The notes under the pieces were generated by a model that saw only the letters and a program-made list of their open reading frames with translations, made no database searches and was not told the DNA's origin. Shown here in pieces: positions 8,431 through 17,037 of a stretch of 38,330 bases of DNA; positions within the stretch are counted from its first letter, which is position 1; each line of letters begins with the position of its first letter. The DNA is from Chloroflexota bacterium. Lineage in GTDB: Bacteria; Chloroflexota; Dehalococcoidia; Lucifugimonadales; UBA3495. The stretch spans positions 1 to 38,330 of the forward strand of contig JAPPGG010000018.1 in NCBI GenBank assembly GCA_028875055.1, read 5' to 3'. The translations under genes were made by a program, and so were the position numbers.

Positions 8431-9051
8431 TCAGCCGGTTACAGGACCGTGCAGGCCGGGTGTCTGACCGATGTGGCTTTCCGGCGCCTGCTCCAGGTAT
8501 TCAGCCAGAGCCGTTGCCTCCCGGGCATCGGACGTGGCGAACCATCCGAAACTTTTGCCACGGTCGGTTACACTGCCGATTCCCAACCGGTCTTCCGGGG
8601 AAATCTCCCAGTCCACAGAGGCAATTGGTCCACGTGCGGTGTTCGCCAGGAACCACTGGCTAATCAGCAGGTGAAAGCGCCTGGGCAGGGGAATCCATTC
8701 GGCGGGAGGATCGGCCAGGAGTACGGGCGCCTTTCCATCGGCAAACCCAACCCGCCAAACTTCGGCGTCCAGGATGCGGCGGTCCTGCCGCTGTTTCCTC
8801 ATCCGCTTCTCCAGGTTCTGGAAGCCTGCAAAAGGGTCCGAGCCATCGGGATTTTCCAGCGCTTCTTCCTCTATTTCCCGGCTGAAGCGCAGTATCTCCA
8901 GGGAGGAGTACAGGAACGGCAACTCCTTAGTGAAAGCGCCCCCATTTCGGAAGTTCCGCTCCCTTGGCCCAATAGACCGGGCTACACTGCCCTTCTCCGG
9001 ATGCGACAGGTCGTCTTTGCTATTTGCCCTGTCCCTTGGTTCGACTCTCAT
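8431..9051 (-). CDS. Hypothetical protein, 206 residues
   Basis: I do not recognise this protein. The N-terminal 45 residues are charged and may not be translated, since no clear ribosome site precedes the ATG at 9051. The middle is rich in Arg, Glu and Gln (about 55-95). The C-terminal half reads like a compact alpha/beta domain (WRVGFADGKAPVLL, ISQWFLANTA, FGWFATSDAREATALAEYL). No signal peptide or membrane helix is visible. An equally long ORF runs on the opposite strand (8449-9069), but its composition looks like a shadow. The region upstream holds an unusual inverted repeat. Confidence 0.5.
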   Translation of the reverse strand: MRVEPRDRANSKDDLSHPEKGSVARSIGPRERNFRNGGAFTKELPFLYSSLEILRFSREIEEEALENPDGSDPFAGFQNLEKRMRKQRQDRRILDAEVWRVGFADGKAPVLLADPPAEWIPLPRRFHLLISQWFLANTARGPIASVDWEISPEDRLGIGSVTDRGKSFGWFATSDAREATALAEYLEQAPESHIGQTPGLHGPVTG

Positions 9052-9063
9052 TTGGCAATTGCT

Positions 9064-9262
9064 GGCTAGCTAAGAAATATTGCCTGTAGTTATTTGTTAT
9101 CACTCATTGATATATTGTCATTATATCATTGCGTGTGGTGATGTTCAGTATTATGGGAGAATAACAAAGAGCTACCTCCCGCCATGGCGGGAGGTAGCTC
9201 TTTGTGCCATTGCCGATATTTAGTGTCTCAAATCACGGCATATTTCTTATCTCCGCTAGCCA
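9064..9262. repeat. Inverted-repeat element enclosing a perfect 42-bp palindrome
   Basis: Imperfect inverted arms (9064-9084 and 9238-9262) share GGCTAGC and TAAGAAATAT and enclose an AT-rich core. Inside lies a perfect palindrome at 9164-9205 with 21-nt arms and no spacer. The whole sits in the 543-bp gap between divergent genes (9051 and 9595), where a terminator is not expected. It resembles a small non-autonomous element or a cruciform-forming site. Confidence 0.6.
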
Positions 9263-9332
9263 ACGATAATCACTTTGAGCGCAACTTTTGAACCGGAGCC
9301 AGGGTGAATACTACATTTGCCGGAATGCTGCC

Positions 9333-9359
9333 GTCATACCGGCTTTCCCCGGTTTCCAG
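9333..9359 (+). repeat. Degenerate REP-like repeat (GTCATACCGG family)
   Basis: This 27-bp sequence begins GTCATACCGG and ends TTTCCAG. It is a degenerate relative of 15320-15346 and, more loosely, of 24051-24074. It is a short dispersed intergenic repeat. Confidence 0.5.
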
Positions 9360-9543
9360 GATCTTGGCATCGAATACGTTGACCCGAACGGGACAGTTCT
9401 GGAGTCCTGGCCTCGCCTGACCTGAGTGCACTGCCGGCCTTGCCGGTTCCCCTTATGCACTGGTGACGCGTTTCCGTCCACCGTGAATCTTCAACTCTGG
9501 ACGGCGCCAAGCTGAAGTGAACCCGGTGACCAGTCCCCCAATA

Positions 9544-9552
9544 TGCTAAAAT
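9544..9552 (+). promoter_or_regulatory. Extended -10 promoter candidate for the MBL-fold gene
   Basis: TGC-TAAAAT (9544-9552) forms an extended -10 element 42 bp before the start codon. No convincing -35 is present, which is usual for this promoter class. Confidence 0.4.
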
Positions 9553-9594
9553 AACCCCCGGCTTTCCCCATTCAACCAGTACGGGAGGCGCGCT

Positions 9595-10446
9595 ATGGCC
9601 GGTAATCGCGTAACCATCGGAAACGTGGAGATTACTTCCCTGTCCGACGGCATTCTCGAGTTCGACCTGTGCAACTTCTTCCCCAATCACAAGTCTGACG
9701 ATGAATGGCAGGGCTACCGGCAGCACCTGGTGGACGGCCACAAGGTCCGCTTCAACCTGGCCTCCTACCTCATCCGCTCCGACGGCCGGACCATTATCGT
9801 GGATACGGGTATGGGCGCCCGCCCCGCCGACGCCCCCGACACTCCCTGGGGCGAGTTGATGAACGACTTCCAGTCCCATGGAATCCGCACCGAAGACATC
9901 GACATGGTGGTGATGACCCACTTGCACCGCGATCACGTGGGCTGGAACCTGGTTCCGCCAGCCGAGGAGGGCGGCAAGTATGTCCCCACCTTCCCCAACG
10001 CCCGCTACTGGTTCAGCGCCAAGGACTGGGAAGCTTGCCACGACCCCGACATTATGCCCGCCAGGTTCCCCAACGCCCCGGCATCGGTATGGCCCCTGGA
10101 AGACCTGGGGTTGATCGAGTTCATGGACGGGGAGCACGTGCTGACTTCCGAGTTGACCGCTTTCCCCTCCCCGGGCCACACCCCGGGACATATGAGCATT
10201 ATGATCAACTCCCAGGGAGAGCGGGCCATCATTCTCGGCGACGCCATCCACAACCAGGCCCAGGTCAACGAGACCGACTGGGAGTCTCGCGCCGATATGG
10301 ACCCGGAGCAGACCCGCATTACCCGCGGCAAGCTGATGGAACAGCTTGAAACCGAGGATATCCTGGGGATAATCGGTCACTTCCCCTACCCCGGCTACGG
10401 CAAAGTCGTCCGTGCCGCCGGCCGCCGCTACTGGCAGCCGCTGTAG
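9595..10446 (+). CDS. Metallo-beta-lactamase-fold hydrolase
   Basis: This 283-residue cytoplasmic protein has the complete dinuclear metal site of the family: HLHRDH with H109, H111, D113 and H114, then GHTPGH, then the bridging aspartate in LGDAIH and a final histidine in IGHFP. The length and the N-terminal layout (MAGNRVTIGNVEI, then the long insertion WQGYRQHLVDG) resemble lactonase and organophosphate-hydrolase-like members. The reaction is hydrolysis of an ester, lactone or related bond; the substrate is unknown. GGGAGG stands 6 nt before the ATG. The luciferase-like gene follows 105 bp later on the same strand. Confidence 0.9.
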   Translation: MAGNRVTIGNVEITSLSDGILEFDLCNFFPNHKSDDEWQGYRQHLVDGHKVRFNLASYLIRSDGRTIIVDTGMGARPADAPDTPWGELMNDFQSHGIRTEDIDMVVMTHLHRDHVGWNLVPPAEEGGKYVPTFPNARYWFSAKDWEACHDPDIMPARFPNAPASVWPLEDLGLIEFMDGEHVLTSELTAFPSPGHTPGHMSIMINSQGERAIILGDAIHNQAQVNETDWESRADMDPEQTRITRGKLMEQLETEDILGIIGHFPYPGYGKVVRAAGRRYWQPL

Positions 10447-10551
10447 CTGGCAGCTCAAGCCGGCAATGAAGGCAAGCCCTGGCTTATGTCGACACGCCCC
10501 AATTTCCAGGTTGTCACAATCAATTGGTAACTCGTACAAGGTTGGTAATCA

Positions 10552-11604
10552 ATGAAATTCGGTCTCTTTCACTCCGTTCAGCTGCCCGACCCCGCCAGGC
10601 AGAACCAGTATTATCGCGATGCCCTGGAGCAGGTACTGTGGGCCGAGCAACTGGGCTACGATTCGGTCTGGATGACCGAGCACCACTTCTCCCGCCACGG
10701 CATAGTCTCGGCATCTCTGACGGTCCTGGGCTACCTGGCCGGTTTGACCAGCACCATCCGCCTGGCCACGGCCGTCACGGTACTTCCCTTCCACAATCCC
10801 ATTCAGATTGCCGAAGAGGCCGCCACGGTTGACCTGCTGAGCAACGGACGCCTGGACCTGGGGGTTGGGCGCGGTTACCAGTGGGGTGAATTTCACAAGC
10901 TGAACATACCCATGGACGAGGCCGACCGGCGGTTCCAGGAATCCATAGACGTTATGACCCGCGCCTGGACCACCGAGGAACCCTTCGACCACCGGGGCGA
11001 TTTCTGGACCTTCAATGATATGACGGTGCTGCCCAAGCCGGTCCAGGAGCCCCATCCGCCCCTTTGGGTGGCGGCCGCCAGCCCTGGCAGCATGGACCGC
11101 ATCGCCCAGAACGGCTGGAATCTCCTGGTTGGCCAGGGACTGACCTTTGACCAGGTGGGAGAGCAGGTTGCCTACTTCAAGGGCGCCGTGGGCGAGGCGG
11201 GCCAGGACTTTGACCCCTACACCGTCAAGGTTGCCCGGGCGATGTACACTGCCCCAACCCACCAGCAGGCCCGGGATGATGCCGAACAGCCCTTTATGTG
11301 GTTCAAGACCACCGGCGATGAAGTGGGCGCCCCGCCCGAACGCCGCGGTGATCTGCTGCCCGAGAACTACCAGGCCTACCGCCGTCGGTTTGCTGCCGAA
11401 ACCACCTTCGATTTCGACGATATGTCGGAGAAGGTGATTCTATTCGGCACTCCCGACGAGGTGGCCGAGCGGGTGGAGCGAATGCGCAAGGCCGGGGTGA
11501 AGAGCATCATCTTTTTCACCAACTACGGCGGGATTGAAAGCCAGAAGGTAAAGGACTCCCTGGAGCTTTTCGCCACCGAGGTGATGCCCCACTTCCAGGA
11601 CTGA
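10552..11604 (+). CDS. Luciferase-like (LLM class) flavin-dependent monooxygenase
   Basis: This 350-residue TIM-barrel flavin enzyme belongs to the bacterial luciferase-like family. Recognisable parts are the N-terminal MKFGLFHSVQL strand, AEQLGYDSVWMTEHH, the TSTIRLATAVTVLPFHNP segment, and LDLGVGRGYQ near residue 105, which forms part of the flavin site. FMN-dependent and F420-dependent relatives share this fold, and the motifs seen do not separate them cleanly. The presence of an F420:NADP oxidoreductase gene at 31294 shows that F420 may be available in this cell. It would oxidise a small organic substrate in the cytoplasm. The spacing to the upstream hydrolase allows co-transcription. Confidence 0.9.
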   Translation: MKFGLFHSVQLPDPARQNQYYRDALEQVLWAEQLGYDSVWMTEHHFSRHGIVSASLTVLGYLAGLTSTIRLATAVTVLPFHNPIQIAEEAATVDLLSNGRLDLGVGRGYQWGEFHKLNIPMDEADRRFQESIDVMTRAWTTEEPFDHRGDFWTFNDMTVLPKPVQEPHPPLWVAAASPGSMDRIAQNGWNLLVGQGLTFDQVGEQVAYFKGAVGEAGQDFDPYTVKVARAMYTAPTHQQARDDAEQPFMWFKTTGDEVGAPPERRGDLLPENYQAYRRRFAAETTFDFDDMSEKVILFGTPDEVAERVERMRKAGVKSIIFFTNYGGIESQKVKDSLELFATEVMPHFQD

Positions 11605-11736
11605 TTACGACCGGTACTTTGCGATCGAGGATGCCTGCCTGCGGGTGTCCTCGATTCTGTTTCAACCAGCGCCTGAAGGGGAACAGTCGAATTCAAGCAT
11701 CCGCGCGTGTCCGTCTGCAATCAGGGATGGGCGTCT

Positions 11737-12489
11737 ATGGCTTCGATTGTATTTCGCATCGCGAGAGTGTTTCCCGCTCCGGCTCAAAGCCGCTGGCACG
11801 GTCATGTCCGCGAGCTCGCTCTTTACCTCGGCCTCTTCCTGCTCTACCTGCTCCTGAGGGGCCTGGTCTTTGATGGAGATTCCACTGCCCTAGCCAACGC
11901 CGAAAGGATTATCGCCCTCGAGACTGCCCTGGGGATATTTCTGGAGGCTGACCTGCAGCAGTGGGCCCTCGCCAGCGCCAGGCCCCTGGTAATTGCTCTC
12001 AACTGGGTTTACATCCTTACCTATTGGCCGGTAATCCTGGGTGTTGCTCTCTTCCTCTACCTCACCCGCCGCTCGACTTACTTGCGGTACCGCCGCCTGA
12101 TTGTGTTTCACCTGGTGTTGTCGCTCGTTGTATTCACCTTCTTCCCCCTGGCTCCACCGTTCAAGACCGGCTACCTTGCCGACACCATCCAGGTGTTAGG
12201 CCCCGCCTTCTATGGGGGAGAGGCGATGTCCGTGTTCTACAACACCAATGCCGCCATGCCCAGCCTGCACTTCAGCTGGACGTGCATACTTGCCTGGCTT
12301 GTCGTGAAGGAACTGCGGGGGTGGTACCGGTACCTGGGAATTGGCTATCCCGTGCTTACCCTGGCCTCTATCGTGGTAACGGGCAATCATTTCCTGCTGG
12401 ATGCGGTGGTGGGGCTGGCATTGGTTGGAGTATCGCTGGCCGGGCTTAATGCGGCAACCAGGCTTCAAGCCTGGCTGCTTAGGCGGTAA
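11737..12489 (+). CDS. PAP2-superfamily membrane protein
   Basis: This 250-residue membrane protein has about six hydrophobic segments. Two conserved PAP2 boxes are visible: NAAMPSLHFSW, the SLH-type box carrying the catalytic histidine, and GNHFLLDAVVG, the last box with His and Asp. The spacing of helices matches the PAP2_3 group, which includes inositol phosphotransferases, so it may dephosphorylate a lipid phosphate or transfer a phospho-head group. I prefer the ATG at 11737, with CAGGGA 9 nt upstream. A GTG at 11707 would add ten residues. Confidence 0.8.
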   Translation: MASIVFRIARVFPAPAQSRWHGHVRELALYLGLFLLYLLLRGLVFDGDSTALANAERIIALETALGIFLEADLQQWALASARPLVIALNWVYILTYWPVILGVALFLYLTRRSTYLRYRRLIVFHLVLSLVVFTFFPLAPPFKTGYLADTIQVLGPAFYGGEAMSVFYNTNAAMPSLHFSWTCILAWLVVKELRGWYRYLGIGYPVLTLASIVVTGNHFLLDAVVGLALVGVSLAGLNAATRLQAWLLRR

Positions 12490-12579
12490 CCCCTACTCGT
12501 AGATGGAAACCGGGGTCCTGCGTCGGTCAGCAATCTCCTGGAGCCGGGACCTCCATGGATAGACCTGCGGCAGATTGTC

Positions 12580-12801
12580 TCAGTCCTTGGTGTTACTTTG
12601 ATGCCCTTCCTGGCCGGGCGGTGGTTCATCAAAGGTCAAGCCTTTCTTCTCGGCTGTCTGTTTGCGTTCGTACCAGGCCTCCCATTGCCTTACCAGGCTC
12701 TCGGCCTTATCAATGGCTTCTTTCTCTCTTCGCTTGTGCCGCTCTCTCAACCATTGCGCCAGCATTACTCCCTCCAGGACTATGTAGGTGCTCGCCGCCA
12801 T
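12580..12801 (-). CDS. Small helical protein coupled to the VWA gene
   Basis: This 73-residue ORF starts 2 nt after the TGA of the VWA gene (TGA at 12804-12806, ATG at 12801), a spacing typical of translational coupling. The first 20 residues are mildly hydrophobic (YIVLEGVMLAQWL). They are followed by a highly charged helix (about 20-52, RHKRREKEAIDKAESLVRQWEAW-like) that could form a coiled coil, and a short Pro/Gly-rich tail. I do not recognise a family. Its position suggests an accessory factor or membrane tether of the MoxR/VWA complex. A longer frame runs upstream through the VWA gene but is a shadow. Confidence 0.6.
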   Translation of the reverse strand: MAASTYIVLEGVMLAQWLRERHKRREKEAIDKAESLVRQWEAWYERKQTAEKKGLTFDEPPPGQEGHQSNTKD

Positions 12802-12803
12802 GT

Positions 12804-14150
12804 TCAGGATGCCGGCGGTATCTGCCCCCACAGGGGATGGCGGAAGGTGGGCGCCAGGGCGGGGTTCATTTCTTCCCGCCGGCGGGTTGGCTCGGCCGGT
12901 AGTTCCTCTTCCGGAACATCTGCCAGTCGGGACCGGCGGTAGGCGGCGGCGGGCTGTTTCCTCGGCGGCAGGCTGTTCAAATGGCGGGCCAGCGCTTCCA
13001 GGCTGTTCAGGTTGTGCACTGGCAGGAAGTCGTCCACGTAGGGAAGGGCCGCCTTGATCCCCTGGGTCAGGGGCTGATAGCCGGGCGACCCCAGCAAGGG
13101 ATTCAGCCAGATCAGGCGGTGGCAACTGCGCTGCAGCCGGGACATCTCCCGGGACAGGAGCTCCGGCTCGCCCCGGTCCCACCCGTCGGAGATGACCAGC
13201 ACTACCGGTCCGCTGCCCAGCGTGCGCCGGCCCCACGTATAGTTGAAAGCCTTGATGGCGTCGCCGATTCGGGTGCCTCCGGCCCAGTCAGGCACCGCCC
13301 GGGAAACCTCGTTTACGGCCTGGTCAACGCCGCGGTAGTTCAGGTACCGGGTTATTCGCGTCAGCCGCGTGGCAAAGAGAAAGGCCTCAACCTTTCCCAG
13401 ATCGCCGGCAATGGTGTGAATGAAGTGCAGCAGCAGGCGGGTGTAGCGCTCCATCGAACCGCTGACATCGCAAATCAGAACCAGGGGGCGGGTCTTTTCC
13501 CGTGGCTCCCGGTGGGAAAGCTCCAGGAGTTCTCCGCCGTGCTTGAGGTTCTGGCGGAAAGTCCGTCGCCAGTCCAGGGCCGTCCCTTCACCCACCTGGG
13601 TGCGGCGGGTCTTTCGCTGTCCGATGGCCCAGGAAAGTTCCGACATCATGGTGCGGGCCTGGGCAATTTCCGCCGGAGTGTAGTCAGCGAAGTCCTTCTG
13701 GCGCAACACCTCCCGTGCGCTGTAAGTCTGGCTCATATCGATGGCGGGCATGCCCTCGGGAGCCTCCCCCGCCAGTTCCGAGTTCTCCTCGTCGCCGGAC
13801 ACGGGAGGACCCACCCGGGGATTGCGGTACCTGCGCTCCTCCCCCATGCTGTGCAGGTCCCGGGTGCTGATTCCGTGGGCGGGACGCCGCCAGAAAATCT
13901 GGAATGCATCGTCAAACAGCGGAAAATCCTGCTTGCGGTGCACCAGCAGGCAACGGGCGGCATGGCGGAAGTCCTGCCGCCGGCCAATGGGTATGGTCTC
14001 GGTGGCCTTGACCAGGTCCAGCATATTGCCTGAACCAAAGTCCAGCCCCAGCCGCCGCAATGTCTCCCCGAAAAGCATCAGGTTGTGGAGGATATGGCCG
14101 TCCGACTCGGGGAGGCTGGAAGTAGCGCTTTCGAAATGTTCAGTGCACAT
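12804..14150 (-). CDS. VWA-domain protein, CoxE-like
   Basis: This 448-residue protein has a helical N-terminal half (about 20-200) and a von Willebrand factor A domain (about 220-390). Its MIDAS motif DVSGSM starts at D228, with further metal-site residues in GGTRIGDA and VISDGWDRG. The layout is that of CoxE and related partners of MoxR ATPases, which remodel or insert metal centres into target enzymes. The MoxR gene lies 78 bp upstream and a small coupled ORF follows. No CO-dehydrogenase genes are nearby; the closest metalloenzyme in the window is the sulfite-oxidase-type protein at 17851, so the client is unknown. There is no signal peptide. Confidence 0.87.
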   Translation of the reverse strand: MCTEHFESATSSLPESDGHILHNLMLFGETLRRLGLDFGSGNMLDLVKATETIPIGRRQDFRHAARCLLVHRKQDFPLFDDAFQIFWRRPAHGISTRDLHSMGEERRYRNPRVGPPVSGDEENSELAGEAPEGMPAIDMSQTYSAREVLRQKDFADYTPAEIAQARTMMSELSWAIGQRKTRRTQVGEGTALDWRRTFRQNLKHGGELLELSHREPREKTRPLVLICDVSGSMERYTRLLLHFIHTIAGDLGKVEAFLFATRLTRITRYLNYRGVDQAVNEVSRAVPDWAGGTRIGDAIKAFNYTWGRRTLGSGPVVLVISDGWDRGEPELLSREMSRLQRSCHRLIWLNPLLGSPGYQPLTQGIKAALPYVDDFLPVHNLNSLEALARHLNSLPPRKQPAAAYRRSRLADVPEEELPAEPTRRREEMNPALAPTFRHPLWGQIPPAS

Positions 14151-14228
14151 TTTTGGACGGGGAGCAGTCTCGGGTAAATTCAGGACGGACGGCGCCGCTG
14201 GGAATTAACTTGCGACGCTGTCGGCGTG

Positions 14229-15164
14229 CTAACCCCTCCGGCCTCCCCGGCGGGGGCCGCGGTTCTGCGAGCGCTCAAGGATGTTCCTCACGGGTTCGCC
14301 GCGGACCAGTTCGATGTCGTCCTGGTACTTGAGCATTATGCCCAGGGTATCGTCTATTACCTGGGCGTCCAGTTCTGTCTGGTTCAGCGCCAGCAGGGCG
14401 GAGGTCCAGTCTATGGTCTCGGAAACCCCTGGAATCTTGTATAGTTCCGTTTCCCTGAGTTCCTGTATGAATCCTGTAACCTGCTGGGCAAGTCTTCGCG
14501 GCGCATCGGGCAGCCTGGCGCTGACTATCTGCAGCTCCTTCTGATAGTCGGGATAGTCTATCCAGTAGTACAGGCAGCGGCGTTTCAGCGCGTCGTGAAT
14601 CTCCCGGGTGCGGTTAGAGGTGATGATTACCACGGGCGGGTGGGTCGCCTGGTAAGTGCCCAGTTCCGGTATGGTTATCTGGAAGTCGGCCAGCACTTCC
14701 AGCAGAAACCCCTCGAACTCCTCGTCCGCCCGGTCCAGTTCATCTATGAGCAGGACCGGGGCCTTTTCCCTGCTGCCGTCAATGGCCCGGAGTAGGGGCC
14801 GCTTTACGAGGAACCGCTCGCTGAACAGGTCGTCGGTGGCTGAGGCGCGGTCAACACCCCCGGTCGCTTCCAGCAACCGGATCTCCAGCATTTGGCGGGT
14901 GTGGTTCCACTCGTAAACCGCGTGATTAACGTCCAGGCCCTCGTAACACTGCAGGCGGATAAGCTCGGTGTCCAGGGCCAGGGCCAGGGAGCGGGCGATT
15001 TCGGTCTTGCCCACGCCAGCCTCGCCTTCAAGGAACAGGGGCCGCTGGAGAGTAAGGGCCAGGTAGATGGCCACGGCCAGCCCCCGATCGGCGACGTACT
15101 GCTGGTCACGCAGCAGATTCTGGACCTGGTCTATGGAAGTGGGCAGCGCTTCGGTGGTGGTCAA
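14229..15164 (-). CDS. MoxR-family AAA+ ATPase
   Basis: This 311-residue AAA+ chaperone has Walker A at 47-54 (GEAGVGKT), Walker B (LLIDELD), sensor 1 (ITSNRTRE) and an arginine-finger region (LKRRC). The N-terminal IDQVQNLLRDQQYVADRGLAVAIYLAL-type helix and the fold are typical of the MoxR/CoxD group, which works with a VWA protein. The start codon is TTG at 15164, with GGGAG about 8 nt upstream and no later methionine that would keep the domain whole. The C-terminus is Arg/Gly-rich (RGPRRGGRRG). It is the first gene of a three-gene minus-strand operon. Confidence 0.9.
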   Translation of the reverse strand: MTTTEALPTSIDQVQNLLRDQQYVADRGLAVAIYLALTLQRPLFLEGEAGVGKTEIARSLALALDTELIRLQCYEGLDVNHAVYEWNHTRQMLEIRLLEATGGVDRASATDDLFSERFLVKRPLLRAIDGSREKAPVLLIDELDRADEEFEGFLLEVLADFQITIPELGTYQATHPPVVIITSNRTREIHDALKRRCLYYWIDYPDYQKELQIVSARLPDAPRRLAQQVTGFIQELRETELYKIPGVSETIDWTSALLALNQTELDAQVIDDTLGIMLKYQDDIELVRGEPVRNILERSQNRGPRRGGRRG

Positions 15165-15319
15165 AACGGGTTCTCCCTCTGGCGAACAGGCAACATTGCC
15201 GGTGCGGTAACCTGGAGCCGGGTGACTTGCCAGCCTATTCTATCCCATCCGGCACGCCAATTCACCAGCATTATTCTTAACAGTTCAGAGCTGGTGGAAT
15301 TTCCCGGCCAGCCAGCCCC

Positions 15320-15346
15320 GTCATACCGGCGAAAGCCGGTATCCAG
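15320..15346 (+). repeat. REP-like hairpin repeat in the 15165-15556 gap
   Basis: GTCATACCGGCGAAAGCCGG-type sequence with a self-complementary core (ACCGGC...GCCGGT). It is related to 9333-9359. Apart from this repeat I see nothing convincing in the 392-bp gap between the MoxR and NTP-pyrophosphatase genes. Confidence 0.55.
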
Positions 15347-15556
15347 AAATCCTTGCTGCGCTTGACCTGCATTCAATTTCAGCCTTGTTGGATTCCGGCA
15401 AATTCAAACAAGTGTCCCCCTGGCCCGAATTACCGAAAATCAGGGAGCAGGCAGGGACAAAAGGCATCCCTTGAACCCAAGCTGTCCGGACCTGAGACTC
15501 CCCATAAGGCAGCGCCATTCAAACATTTACATAAGGAGCAGTCTTGCGGAGGTTCC

Positions 15557-16186
15557 TTAGCGCTCGTTGGTGAAATAGTCCTGGACCAGCCTTCGCAGTG
15601 CTGTCCAGTGGTCCCCCAATTCTGCCTTCTCCTGGTCGGAAAGCTGATTGTAATACTTGCCCAATTTGGGAAAATACCACAGGGGAAATACCCAGAACCC
15701 CGGAGAATGGGGTCCCGCTTGCGGCTCGCTGGCAATTACTCCCTCGCTTCCCCGCAGTTCCCACGACTTCAAGGGCGTCCCGTTGTCGGCGATAGCCAGC
15801 GCTTCCACCCAGGAAGCTGCCCGCTCACCCCCGGCGCTTTCCTCAAGGAGCTGCAGCAGGCGTTCCCTCCGGTCGTCGTCGTTGGCGGCCGGGCCGGCAA
15901 AACGGTGGGTGTACCGGCTTTGCCAGTTTGGCCCCAGGGACGGAATCAACAGTCCTCCATCGGAGGCAATGGCCAGCATACCGGCCGCCCGCGACCACTC
16001 CACGGCTTTTTCTACTGCGATAGCTTCGTGGGTTTCCGCGGTTTCCTCCGGGTCCGCCTCGATGCCCAGGTCTGCCGGGCCGACCGGTTGCAGGGGCAGT
16101 CCCGCCAGCAGGTCCCCGAGGGCCCGCTGTTTGGCGGGATTGCCGGTTGCCAGGAGAATGGGTGTTGATTCAGGGGAAAGCGCCAC
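15557..16186 (-). CDS. RdgB/HAM1-like non-canonical purine NTP pyrophosphatase
   Basis: This 209-residue protein opens with ILLATGNPAK, the substrate-binding signature of the ITPase family. The acidic ETAETHEAIAVEKA stretch corresponds to the family's E-x-x-x-F-x-E-N-A-x-x-K-A motif but is degenerate. ASDGGLLIPSLG stands where most members have DSGL. It should hydrolyse dITP/XTP to the monophosphate, unless the altered residues have shifted its specificity. The C-terminal part (FWVFPLWYFPKLGKYY) departs from typical RdgB. I chose the GTG at 16186 because the upstream cyclase gene ends at 16204 and the fold begins a few residues later. The longer frame from 16273 overlaps that gene. Confidence 0.7.
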   Translation of the reverse strand: MALSPESTPILLATGNPAKQRALGDLLAGLPLQPVGPADLGIEADPEETAETHEAIAVEKAVEWSRAAGMLAIASDGGLLIPSLGPNWQSRYTHRFAGPAANDDDRRERLLQLLEESAGGERAASWVEALAIADNGTPLKSWELRGSEGVIASEPQAGPHSPGFWVFPLWYFPKLGKYYNQLSDQEKAELGDHWTALRRLVQDYFTNER

Positions 16187-16203
16187 GTGCCCTGGTGTTC
16201 CGC

Positions 16204-16917
16204 CTAGAGGATGCGGGCCACGGCCCGGGCGGCGGCTCCATCTCCGTCCTTCAGCTTGATGGGAAGCGCCCACAGTTCAAACTCACGCCCCACCAGCTGG
16301 TCCAGGTTTATCAGATTCTCGATCAGGGGTATCCCCTGCCCCAGCAGCAGGCGGTGAACGGGAAAGTCGTCGATGGTGGATTGGGGGCTGGGAGGGTGCT
16401 TGTCTATGGGGAAATCTACGGAAACGGCATTCACACCGTTGTCCGCCAGGTATGCCGCGCCCTCGTTGCTCAGGTATGGGCCCTGGGAATAGAAGCGAAC
16501 GCCCCCCGACTCCGCGGCAGCCCAGCCGGTGAACAGCACAACTATCTTGTCCCTCACCGCTTCGGGAGTTCCCCCGGCCTGCTGGATGTCGGCAACGGAC
16601 AGGGGAGTCAGGCTCTTGGCTATCTCGCGAAAGTCCAGCAACAGCGCCGGCCCCATGTATCGGTTCAGCGGCATGTTTTCTACGGTAGTGCCGTCGGCAT
16701 GGAAATGGTAAGGCGCGTCCACGTGGGTCCCGATGTGGGTCGCCAGCGTAAGCTTGGTGTTAGAACGGGCATGGGACTCATGGGTGTGGAGCGGTTCGGT
16801 GCAAACGCCAATCAAGCCGGGCACGGGAACCACCCGGTCGCTGCCCAGGGTCAGGGTCAAATCAATCAGTTCGGTCAATCTCGCTCTCCCCAGGGTTGTC
16901 TCCCGGTCCGGGTTCAC
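16204..16917 (-). CDS. Cyclase / kynurenine-formamidase-like hydrolase
   Basis: This 237-residue metal-dependent hydrolase of the cyclase family (PF04199 type) carries the signature HIGTHVDAPYHF (H61, T64, H65, D67, H71). The C-terminal metal residues lie around SVDFPIDKHP. Members hydrolyse N-formylkynurenine, isatin or other cyclic amides; the substrate here is not clear. The start is uncertain: the GTG at 16917 is in frame, but an internal TTG giving LTELIDLTL fits the usual N-terminus better. The pyrophosphatase start lies 18 nt downstream, so the two are probably co-transcribed. Confidence 0.85.
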   Translation of the reverse strand: MNPDRETTLGRARLTELIDLTLTLGSDRVVPVPGLIGVCTEPLHTHESHARSNTKLTLATHIGTHVDAPYHFHADGTTVENMPLNRYMGPALLLDFREIAKSLTPLSVADIQQAGGTPEAVRDKIVVLFTGWAAAESGGVRFYSQGPYLSNEGAAYLADNGVNAVSVDFPIDKHPPSPQSTIDDFPVHRLLLGQGIPLIENLINLDQLVGREFELWALPIKLKDGDGAAARAVARIL

Positions 16918-17037
16918 AATCCCGGCCGGGGCCGTATTGGGTAAGGAAGAGATTCAAACTCCCACCGGCGCCCAGGCCGACCGCCGGGGGTTCGGGCTAC
17001 GCGGTCAAAGGCGCCGGGAGGGCCGCCCGGTCTGCCC

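Noticed and set aside
9334-10539. 401-codon minus-strand ORF
   Set aside because: It is antisense to the MBL-fold hydrolase with an intact metal site.
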